From assembly GCA_030248135.1 (NCBI GenBank), contig JASANC010005889.1:1-64000 (forward strand): a DNA stretch of 64,000 bases. The letters are read 5' to 3'. The stretch comes from Theristus sp. LFF4_11 (Eukaryota; Nematoda; Chromadorea; Monhysterida; Xyalidae). The notes under the pieces were generated by a model. That model was not told the DNA's origin and did not search any database. It was given only the letters and a program-made list of their open reading frames with translations. Both the position numbers and the translations under genes were made by a program. This document shows, one piece after another, positions 21,748 to 33,700 of this stretch. How positions within the stretch are numbered: position 1 is the first letter of the stretch; each line of letters begins with the position of its first letter.

Positions 21748-24700
21748 TCAGGCGCTGGTGGCCACGGTGCTTTCCGAGAGCGTCATAGGCGGCGCCCGTC
21801 TCCACTGCTGCGCGTTGTTCTTGTGCTCATCGTTGATCGTCCGTACGTCGTCGTGATTGCGCTGCTTGCCGGCGTGCGACTCGTCAATGCCGTAGTCGGG
21901 CTCACCGATTCGTTTGTACCAGACGAACGCGACCAACAGTAACGTCAACGTGATCAATTGACAGCCGACGGCGAACAACAGGAACAGATGCGCGAGACGT
22001 TTGTTGTCGTAGCCGAGACAGGCGCCGCCGGCTGCCGACTGGTCCGAGGCGTTGCCGTCGTCGTCCTGGTCGCCGAACGCCGATGAACGCTGCTCGCACG
22101 GGTGCAACGGTTGACGCTGCACGCACGACACGTCGAACAGGTGCCTGAGAAGTGGGAGACATTCGAGTGCGCGTGCCACTTGAAACAGAATCAGCAACAT
22201 CATCGGAAATCATGTCGTGCCGAGTCGTCCCGGCGCAGCGTCAAGTCCTCGTGTCACCACCGCTCGTGGCCGGGTGGTAGCGCGTTAGACTCGTCTGTGC
22301 GTTCGGGGGATCGAACCCCGCCGCGGGTTGTATAGGCACTGAATGACACAGCAAACTCGATGGGCAGCCTACTCGACGGCGTTTTGTACGCTTCTCTGGG
22401 TTAGCCCTGGCGAAAAACATTGCCTAAAGTTCCCATCAACAAACAACAACAACAAAAAGTCCTCGTCTGAAGACATGTGTAACGTGTGTATCGCGGTGTG
22501 TTTGTGTGCAAGCGTGTGGAACAGCACTGTGATTATAGTAAAGTGTCTTCCGACCAGACTGATCAGTGCGAAACAAGAACCAGCACTAAAAGCGATGCCT
22601 GTCCGAAAGATCTCTGATTTTGAAACAATGCGAAACTTTCGTGACAAAAGTGTTCGATTGCCATGTCCACGTGTCTCTCAACATTTTGAAAAGCGAACCA
22701 CCGACGAACCCGTAGAGCAGCGGCGCCGGCATGTTGCCGATCGAGCGAAGCAGAATCCACTGAATGCCGAGTGCGAAAGAGCGCTCGTTGTAGTCGACCA
22801 CGCTGACACAAGCAAGAAAGCTCAGAAAACCTACTAAAAGCATTGAGAGTTTACCGAAACATCGGAAAAAAACTACAATTTTGAATCAGAATCAGACTCG
22901 ATTCGATAAGACAAAAAAAAGTGGTTGTTTACCGAAGCACAACCGACAGCAGCGGCACACCGATGGTGAACGTGCACAAACACAGCGGCACGAACAAGGC
23001 AAGAAAGTAGACGAGCTCCGAGCAGCGCGACGTGCACGGTCCGTCGACCACTCGCTGGACGTGCTCGGGCGGGGCGCATGTGCAGTTCGCGTATGTCTGC
23101 AACAGTCGCAATGTGTCGGGGCGTGGGTGGCTAGACCGGCAAAACGGCACACCATATGTGGTCGTTATGAGAACAGATCGCTGATTTTCGAACAATGGTG
23201 CACCACGCACAAACACTGTTCTCAAATGCAACATGCAGTTCAACAGCGTCATCCAACTCAATTCAGTCGTGTTTGTGCACAACTGCGACTGACTGATTAT
23301 TGTAGCAGACAGGATTGAAAGTATATTTTAAACCTGTCACTTTCTAGTAGAACATACGAGCATAAATTAAAGCAAGAACAACGAAAGTGTATCGGGTTTT
23401 GTGGAAATCAAGAAATGGGCTAAATACCTCTCTTGCAACTCCCGAGTCCATCCATTCATCTCTAGCGTGCTTCGAGATTCTGCGAAACTCGAGACAAGTT
23501 TAAAACCAAGATACTATTGCCAATAAGCACGTCTGACTTGAAAAAACGCTACACGCCGCTATGAACGCATGTTCGCAAGAGGATTGAGAAAATGAAAATC
23601 GCAAACTGCGCGCCAACGGGACGCCACCTTTGTCTCGGCGTCCATCTCATCGAAGCATCCGGCGTAGCACGGCGAGTAGAACGGAATCAGTTGATCGCTG
23701 TGCGCGGCGTACGCGCAGACCGGCCGAAACTCGACGGCCGTACAGGCGCAGCGGGCGTTACAGGGTGAGACCAAATTGAACACTTGACGGTCGTCCTTGT
23801 CGAAGATGTTCGTGTACGAGTACTCGTGCGGTTGCAGGCGGGCCGCGTGCGACTGCGCGGTGGACAGACTGCAACATGAACGGGCGCCACTTGGCTGCTG
23901 TGAAACGCTGTGCCACCACCACCGGTTACGGTATCTGCCGGCATTGTGTCACGACCATACCCGTTGTTGTCGTTGTTGTTGTTGTTGGGATTTTTAGGCG
24001 ATGTTTTTAGCCACGGCTAACCCAGAGAAGCGTACAGAACGCCATTGAGTAGGGCGCCCATCGAGCTTTCTCCGTCATTAAGTGCCTATACACCCCTCGG
24101 CGGGGCTCGATCCCGCGAGCGCACAGACTGTAGTCGAACGCACTACCACCAGGCCACGAGCGGTGACGAATCAAAACGCCACCCGTGCGACGGTGTGTGC
24201 GGTACCGATGTGCGCAGCCCTCAAAACCGGCGTGCAGCCCGCAAGAAACTCTTGCGGTGGCATTTTATCGACACCGGTTTGAGCCTCAAACTTTGACGGC
24301 TGTGCATCGTTTTGAAGGCTCTGCACCATTTTGAGGGCTGTGCACCATTTGGAAGGCAAAGTTCGCAGCCCTCAAACCGATGTGCAGTCCGCAAGAACAA
24401 ACTGCGAGCGCACATCGGTACCCCCACACCGTCGCACGGGTATGGTCTTGGACACGAGTTTGTTTCCACCATCAAAAGTGTCCTGGACAATTTATTGAAC
24501 AAATGAGGAGGAATGAGCGAAAGATGTTAAAAAAGCTTTCAAACAACTCGTGTCTAGACTAGGGTTAGGGAAAAAAATCCGGATTTTTTTTAAATTAAAA
24601 AAAAATTTTTAATTTTTTTTACAAGTTAGGTTCGTTCGAAGCGTCTCGTTGAGCTGAGTTCATCTAGACTATTTTCAGAACGATCCGGAAAACTATAAGA

Positions 24701-27700
24701 GCGAAAATCGTGTTTTATTAAAATTATGTCCATTTCATAGAGGGAAAGTTGCATTTTCAACAGTAAAACAGGACAATTTTCGACGTGTACTTGAATATTG
24801 GACCGTTCTTAGTTGTTCCTCTTTAGAAAATTACCAAAATTTGACTGTGTTCAAAAATTCCTGTTTGCTGTAGCTAAGTCGGCAACCCCTGTCGACCCGG
24901 TCGCCCCCCCCCCAAGACACTTACTTTCAGGTTCAACCAGCTATGCTATCTGCCACATGGCGAGAGCCCACTCTTCAAATCATCGTATCGAAAACACGTA
25001 CCATGATTTCGCGATCACGTTGCGGGCAACTGACAGACGCAAGTTTAACACGTTAGTTTAGCTCAGCACGCAAGTTTTAACATGTGGCCATGTTATCGGG
25101 TATCTGAAAAACGGTCGTGTGATGTGGTATTAACCAACATCTCCGCTCCAATTGTTTAACAATATATCGCACAACTCCATTGTAGACCTATAACATACGC
25201 CAATCAACAAGATATCATGTTCATCTCATGGCCCACCGACTGAAAAACATGTTCTAAGTTGCAAGAAAACGATTTCTGAAACGATATTTCAATTCAGTTG
25301 AATCATTTCAACGCTAAAAATTGACTCTAGAAGTCATCCAAATCGAAAAACATGGAGTACGTCGGTCAAAATGACCAAATAATGACATTTACCTAAGCAC
25401 ACAAAGAAGTTGGGAAGAAAATTTGGTTTGAACTTTCAAAAAATTATGCCATAAATCGAATTTTCAGAGCAAAGTAGAAGAAAATTTTTTTTTTAAACGA
25501 AAAAAAATAAAAAAAACATTTTTTTTCAAAGCCCCTAACCCTAGTCTAGACCGAACAAACCATTCTGGTCTGATATGATTGCCAGCAATTGTAACAAGTG
25601 CGTGAACAAGTTGTAAATATTGCTACAGGGGCGGAGTTTGGTTTGCACAGAAAGCATGCATCACGTCGCGTGATCACCACCCAATCAGCGGATTCCCTAT
25701 AACTTAGAGTTCGACTGTATTCCAAAGTTTCAATCGACAACATCAAGTGCCATACTTGCGCCAGTCGGGATAGCCAGTCTCAACGCCGATCATCGGCGCG
25801 TGGTCGCAGTAAACGAGGAACATCGGCGACAGCACCAGACAAGCCGACGACATGAAGATCGTGAACTTCAACGTCTGCACGATCGTCAGCCGGTACTGTT
25901 TCACGATGAAACCGCTCGCCATCGTGCCGAGACCCGCCATCGGCACCATAATGAAACCTGCGTCAAAGCACTGTGATGCAGTAATTGGTTGGCAGTCGCT
26001 CAAACACACGCATCAGTTTAACCAACGGCCACAACGAATAAAAAGCGGAGACTTTAAACGTTGTTTTCACGCAAAACACGTCCGTGGCCTACACAAGAAT
26101 GAGCGCATGCGAATGTGTGTGTTGGCAAAGCGATGAATGGTGAACACGGAGACTAATGACCTTACCAACGCCACTATACCCTGAACGAACCTAATAGCAC
26201 ACTGGAGCGACTGGCACCAACGTTGAATTGGCGTTCCAGGTATTTGGCCATGAATGTTGACACGCCGGTGATCAGCAATGCTGAAGGAAACAAACGAAAA
26301 ACAGCATGAAAACCAGGCTGACAACGAACATTTGATTTGCTAAAAAAATCGGCATCCCAGTCGGCAGTCAAGGCAAGGGCCGCTTTATCAGTGCGTTCAG
26401 AAATGTTCGCATTCTGGCAAAATTCTCTAACTATGTTGCTGTCACCAAAATCAATCCGAAGGACAACACCGACTTCCAAACAAACCCGAGCTCATCACAC
26501 AAAAAAACTGCTCAACAGTGCCCTCTAACAAAAAGCAACCGCCGCACACAGCGCGGACAAACGGACAACCTTCGCCAGCAGCGGCCAGCGTGATCAGCAT
26601 GTAGGTGCCGTTTGTGAACAGTCTGACCACGGCCAACGGAATGTGCTTCAGATCGTTCCACACGCGCGACCACAGCGGCGTCGGCGGCTGATCGTCGATC
26701 ACGACGACGTCGTCCTCAGGCTCAACGACCACGACAGCGTCAACGTCAACAACATCAACGTCAGCATCGTCGTTGTGCGTCGTCGTCGTCGTCGTCGCCA
26801 TCACCACGTCCGTTGAAACGCTCGTTGCCGTGTCGTTCGTTACGGAGACGACCGCTGCAATGGAACAATTGCGTTTTTTTTCGGATTCCGATGGAGGAAC
26901 GCGGTGGAACCAACGGCGAACGGTTATAAACACTATGATTTTTCGCTACAGTAACTACAGAACCGGTCCCTATTTTCTTTCGAATTCTAATTTTGCGGCA
27001 ACAAAAAAACCTGCATCAACATAAAACACGGTGAATCCAAAGCAGTAGCAACAGCAACACATCAGAATCGACTCGGATAACCAAAAAACGACTTTCGTTT
27101 AGGTTTAGGTTAGGAATCTACGGTTATTTCCAGCGGTGATTCTAACATCCCACCCAGCTGCGGTTCGCCCCCTTCGCACGCACTTTCAACACTGACGCTG
27201 TTGACGGCGCCAGCTGCGCGCGGCGTGCCAGTTGGCTCGCCACCGGCCGCGCCAGCAGGCGCGTTTGACGGCTGTCTGGAATGAGCGGCTGAGGTGCCGG
27301 CGCCACCGCGACGTGACAGCCGGATGGAGCGTGACAGACTCGCGGCACGCATGCGACGACGATGGATGCGAATGGCGTCTGTGCGCGAAAGTGAGTGTTT
27401 AGAAGAATGCGCACGCATCTTGATGGCGTCATGCACAGGCGAACTGTGAAATGAAACGCAATCGCCTGATTGCTTCTGCATTGGGCGGCAGCTGTGATTG
27501 GTTCTGCTGGCCAGCTCTGTTCTGTGCAGCCAATCAGCATGCTGCAGATGCAAATGCCAAAATGCTCGACGTTGCTTGTGTTTCACAGTTTGACTGTACT
27601 CGTTTGGAGGAAAGCAGTCTGTCTTTTTCCAACGCGAGGTAAGACAAGCAAGCACAAGGATTTAAACTTATTGAGATTGCTCGTTTTAGCAACATTGTTA

Positions 27701-30700
27701 CAAATAAATCCCTGCTTAGCTAATGACATCACCATTGGGTAAAAGGCTATGAGAACGCTGAACTATAGCTTTTTATTATCTGGACAAGTTTTTTTGCGGG
27801 AGGTTTCGGTATATCAGTTACTATCAATTGCTATAAGATATTTCTGATGCGGTCTAAATAAAGTTAGACGGAAGTTTTCGGAACATTTCGCAAGCATTTA
27901 GCCATTGCGTTTACAGAATTACCGTTTGACAGAATGATCGCTTTTTGGAATCGATAACAAAATAGCGCCCGTTCTGGAAAACGTGATCGAATTGCCGAAA
28001 ATATATTGGCGAACGGTGCAAAACACCGCCCGTCAAAAAGCAGAAGAACAAAAAGAAACTTTGACTCGGAGCAGCGATTTTGTTTATCTAACCTGGCAGC
28101 ACGCGCGGAAAACAGAGAATGGGCAGTACACCCAAGAAACCGAGCGACGACGCCACCAGAAAGCCGACCCACCACGCTCCCACCCAGTTCGGCACCAAAT
28201 CCGGGTTGAAGCTGCAAATAAACGAACATTTTAGCAACGCATTTGTTTGGAAATATTGAGCACTGTGTCAGCAGATTGAGAGGAAAAATTGAATGAATGA
28301 ATAAAATTGAATGAAATGAAATGACGAGGCCAACAAACGTACGGCGCTGTTGTGTTCAGCTGTTCGGCCGCTGCGAAATTCGTGTGATACTTCAGCATGC
28401 CACCGGACATGACGAAGCCAACCGCCGGACCGAATATCGCGAACGCGTAGAAAATTCCTGGCGAACAAAAATCAATCTTTTCAAACAAACAAATAAATAT
28501 GTACAGGGTGATCCAAAAAAATACTACACGATGAGAATCGGCTCTAGCTCGCCAACGGTTCAATGATTTGGACGAAAATTTTAACCAACCATCACATATA
28601 GCTTTTTATTTTGTGTGTTGAAATTTCAGACGAATTGCTCAACCCTGTATGGAATGCGAAATGAAATAGTGAAAACGTAAAAAAAAACTGATTTTCTGCG
28701 CCAAATCTAGTACGCTGCGAAGTGCGAATGCTTACGGGGTTTGTGGAACAGGGTTGGCGGGTGACAAAGTGTCCATTCCGGGAGATATAATAACGCCAGA
28801 AAAGCAGCGCCGGATCGTTCTCACCAATGTAAGCGCTGCTCAGCGTCGGATTGATGTTCTCATCGATGTACGCGACGCCGATCGTGTAGAGCGGCGTGGC
28901 GCCGATGCCGTGCAGGAAATGCGCGAAACAGAACAGATAGACGTACACGGTGGGCGAGAGGCCGAAGAGCGACTGCGCGTTCGCGGACAGCGCCGACGAC
29001 GACGAGTTGCAAAGGTCTGCGCAGAGGACAGCACCGCGATCGTGTCGTCATGATGATCACAGTGACAAAAGTGCACGACAATGAATTCGAATGGTCCCAT
29101 GAATAGAAATAGAATGAGCAGTCGGGTGCTACAAGCATACTCAAAAATACAGCATGGCCGAATAAATATGGCAGTCTCAATCAAGGTGAGATTAGTCGCA
29201 AACTGGGAGTTTCCTTTCTCAAAAATGATAAGATATCCGCCAATCGAGTGTGCAAAGGTAGAAATAATGAACAGAATAGCCCGAATTACCAATTAATTTT
29301 TAGAAATAAGTAAAACTAGCAAATTGACCCGTGCCTACGGCACGGTTAGCTGATAAATACAACTATTATTTTTGAGTTGGTTTTCCCCTTTTGACCTTGC
29401 CAACGACGCGGACTCAAAATCCACAACCTTTTTAATCAGCAACAAACAACTGCCATTCCCTATTAAAGTATCAAAATCAATTCTCGCATTTATTAGCTTT
29501 TCAATGTCGCTTATTTGTCCTTTCATTCTTTTCTAATCAGTTGCATTCCACTGTCCTTCCCGTTTAAAGTATCAAAAAAACAATCTCCTCTGATCAGCAT
29601 CAATTAACAGCCATTCCCGCTTAAAGTTTTAAAATTAATCTTGTTTGGTTAGCTTTTCAATGTCGTCACATGTTGTTCAATCGCCATTCCTGTTAAAAAA
29701 TTATAAAAAAAACAATGTCGTTTGGTTAACAACAATTAACTGATACCGGTTTAAGTTTTTGTTCCAGTTTAAAATACAGGTTTAAGAAAAGCAATCTGCT
29801 TCAGGCAGCTGTCATTTCTGAATAGGCAACACTGTTCTAAATACCCATTGGAAAGCACCCGCTTTTGACTTGGTAATGGTTTTTTACCCGCTTACCCTAA
29901 CCTAAGCCAGGCCTTTTAGAGTGTAAATGTCAAAAAGGCAACACTTCTGAACAATTGTTGCGAAACGCCAACTTTCGTTTTGATAAGTATCTTCTTTTTC
30001 CCGCTTACTCTAACCTAAGCTAAGGTTTTTAAAGTTTAAATGACGAAAAATGCAAAAAATTTCTGAATATTCGCTGCAAAACGGCCACTTTTGTGTGGTA
30101 TGTTTACTACTCTTACCTTTAACCCTAACCTTAGCCAAGGATTTTTGATAGAATGGAAATGACAAAACAGCAACATTTTACTGAATACCCGTAGCAAAGC
30201 TCACCTAAGCCAAGCCTTTTAAAGTTTAAATGACGAAAAATGCAAAACTTTTCTGAATATTCGCTGCAAAACAGCCACTTTTGTGTGGTATGTTTACTGC
30301 TCTTATTTTCAACCCTCACCTTAGCCAAGGATTTTTGATAGAATGGAAATGACAAAACAGCAACATTTTACTGAATATCCGTAGCAAAGCTCCCGCTTTT
30401 GTTTTGAATGTTTACTTCTTTTCCCCGCTTACCCTAACCTAAGCCAGTTCTTTTTGATCGAGTGCAACAAAAAGCAACACGTTTCTGAGTACCCATTGTG
30501 TAAAACGGTCGCTTTTGTTTTGTTATGTAGCTTTTCTATCCTAAGTGATGCATTTTCTATGATTAAAAAAACAAATGAAGGAAAAAGCAACAATTTTCTA
30601 CATTTTACTGAACACCCGTAGCACTTAAAGCTCCCATGTTTACTTCTTTTCCCCGCTTACCCTAACCTAAGCCAGTTCTTTTTGATCGAGTGCAACAAAA

Positions 30701-33700
30701 AGCAACACGTTTCTGAGTACCCATTGTGTTAAACGGTCGCTTTTGTTTTGTTATGTAGCTTTTATATCCTAAGTGACGCATTTTCTATGATAAAAAAACA
30801 AATGAAGGAAAAAGCAACGATTTTCTAAATACTCCTTGTGAACACCGGCTTCATAAAAAGTCTACCTTGTGAAAAGAGCGATTAACTTGCAAGCGATTGT
30901 TTTAAAAACTCGTTGTTTTTGTGAAAAAAACTCCATCGTCTACAATGGAGTCCTTGCAATTCTTACGATTGTCTCGCTTGTTGGTTGTCGCTCTTGAGCA
31001 AAAGGCATCATGATGACTAAAGTCATGTGGAATGACGATTTGAACTTTGCATTGTCATTAGAAAATGGAGTATGAGTATTCAGCTGATGATGACTTAAAT
31101 AGCAAAATTGGCTCAAACTTGTAAATTTTAATAGCCAATCAACGTAGCGGAACGGACCTGACTTACTTACATACACAGTTACTATCTTAGTATAATAGAT
31201 AGATAGATAGATTTGACACGCAGTTGGGTTTCTGAGCAACTTTTTTCTTTGATTCAAATTTCGCGCGCTCCTTGCACCCTGAAAAAAGCTGCCATGTTTA
31301 AACGGTCATACTGTACTGCTGGCTGACCTCTATCAACCATTCAATCATATCTTCGACCAATCTTACCAGACGTATAATTCGCCATTACAGACGAAGCGTT
31401 GAGCGACCATAAATTGTCGGCGTTACAGAGGCCGTTGTCAGACGCTTGATCAACGCGATACGTGGCAGAGAAAAAGTGTGGCCATGTGAAAATGAATGCG
31501 CCTGAAGCAGCAAAAAAATGCAAATACTGGATACATGATTTGGAATAGTCAAACAAACTGAAGTGCTGGCGCGACACTGTTTGTGTGCGCTGTGCAGCAT
31601 CTTTGGACCAGGAGCTGATGCGCTCAATGCAGTTTGTTTGATTCACGAACAATTTCAACAGCATACAGCAAGAGCATTCAACAATTCAGCAGCAACTACC
31701 GGGGCTCAACAACATAAATAAGTCAAGATTTCAACATCTCAATAGCGACGCACCTAACGAGATCACCGCCAGTCCCATGCTGAGATACAGCGGCTTACTG
31801 TGTCGGCCGCCGAAATAGCTGACCGGCACACAGCACAGCAAATAACCCAAATCGTAAAACTGAAATATGATGGTGATCGTGAGGTGAGCGGAGCATCGTG
31901 GTGAAACACACACACGCGTATTATTCCTGGTGGTGCACGCAAGTTCAGTGCGTGGCCGTGCGGCATCGTGTGGTGAAGGTGATTGTGAAACATGATGCGC
32001 TTGCCGCGCCATTATTCCACAAAGCAGCCCACCACATAGCGGCAAACACAGCATGTTTCATTATAGCGTCGCACGGCCACACGAGTCTGCTGAGAGAGTG
32101 ACGGTTGGGATGGGATGGTGCCGTCCAACGTCCTAGAACAAAACCGATGCGTAAAATGAAACCACAAACGCACTCAAATCAACAAAACGTTTGGTTTGAC
32201 GCAGTGCTCAAATACCGGAAACATTGCTGACTAGTTTCCAAAAAAAACAACTTTGCAGCACACTCGCAACAGTCTCGAAAGCAACCTGCATGACACGTCC
32301 GAGCTGGGCGGTGTGCAAGTTGAATCGAGTCTCGATCGTCGACAACACCGAAGGCACCAATCCGTTTGCGATCATGCTTTGCACAAAACAGAACCAACAC
32401 ATCCAGAACAGCAGCCAGCGTTTCGTCGCGAATTTCTGACATTTAAACCCATTAAGAGCCGGTGTCACGATTTTATTTCCCCGTGTTTTTATTTCCCCGC
32501 ACGGGGATTTAACCTTGGTGCTAAATCCCCGTACGGGGAATGGACTATGGTGTTAATTCCCCGTAGCCGTTTTAAAAACCCCGTATGCAGTATTTCCAAA
32601 TCCAGCTGAATACAGGCTGTCACATGCCCACAATACAACGCGAATCCGTGTGCGGTGCAGTGCAAATCGTAGTGTGCATTTTATTCACATGCAGAAGTAA
32701 GAGGAAATGGAGCACACTTGAGGAAATAAATTTGTCACGTGTGAGAAAGAGGTGCAAAGTGAGTAGCACATGTGCAATTCGAACAACACAAAAAGCAGTG
32801 TTGTTTTTAAGAAAAAAAACAAAGATAAAACACTTTTGAATAAATAGCATAGAACAAAACAACAACAACGCAAATTGTATAATTGTATTCAAATTGTATT
32901 CAAACAAGACCAAACCAACAAATCAAACAAAGGATTAAGCAAGCAAACAAGCAAATGCTAGAAGTAGACTGACCTACACTCAGTTTGTGGATTTGCTTAT
33001 TTTGCCATGCGCGTGTCACATGTTTGAACACGTAGAGTGTCTCCACCTCGCCAATCGCTGCGTATGCCGCATGAACTGCAGATGCTGAGGTTGATGCCGT
33101 TTCGGCAGCGGTTGAGTTCGAGCCACGATCGGTTGCACCAGCGTCGGTTGAGTTCGAGCCACGATCGGTTGCTGCACCAGCGTCGGTTGAGGTCGGCGCA
33201 GGATCGGTTGCACCAGCGTCGGTTGAGGTCGGCGCAGGATCGGTTGCACCAGCTTCGGTTGAGGTCGGCGCAGGATCGGTTGCACCAGCTTCGGTTGAGG
33301 TCGGCGCAGGATCGGTCGCACCAGCTTCGGTTGAGGTCGGCGCAGGATCGGTCGCACCAGCTTCGGTTGAGGTCGGCGCAGGATCGGTCGCACCAGCTTC
33401 GGTTGAGGTCGGCGCAGGATCGGTCGCACCAGCTTCGGTTGAGGTCGACGCAGGATCGGTTGCACCAGCTTCGGTTGAGGTCGACGCAGGATCGGTCGCA
33501 CCAGCTTCGGTTGAGGTCGACGCAGGATCGGTCGCACCAGCTTCGGTTGAGGTCGGCGCAGGATCGGTCGCACCAGCTTCGGTTGAGGTCGGCGCAGGAT
33601 CGGTCGCACCAGCTTCGGTTGAGGTCGACGCAGGATCGGTTGCACCAGCTTCGGTTGAGGTCGACGCAGGATCGGTCGCACCAGCTTCGGTTGAGGTCGG

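Noticed and set aside
32179..32442. Alternative frame over OATP exon 3
   Set aside because: The frame [11 protein letters not shown]... matches the family and has phase-consistent splice sites; the other is a shadow.
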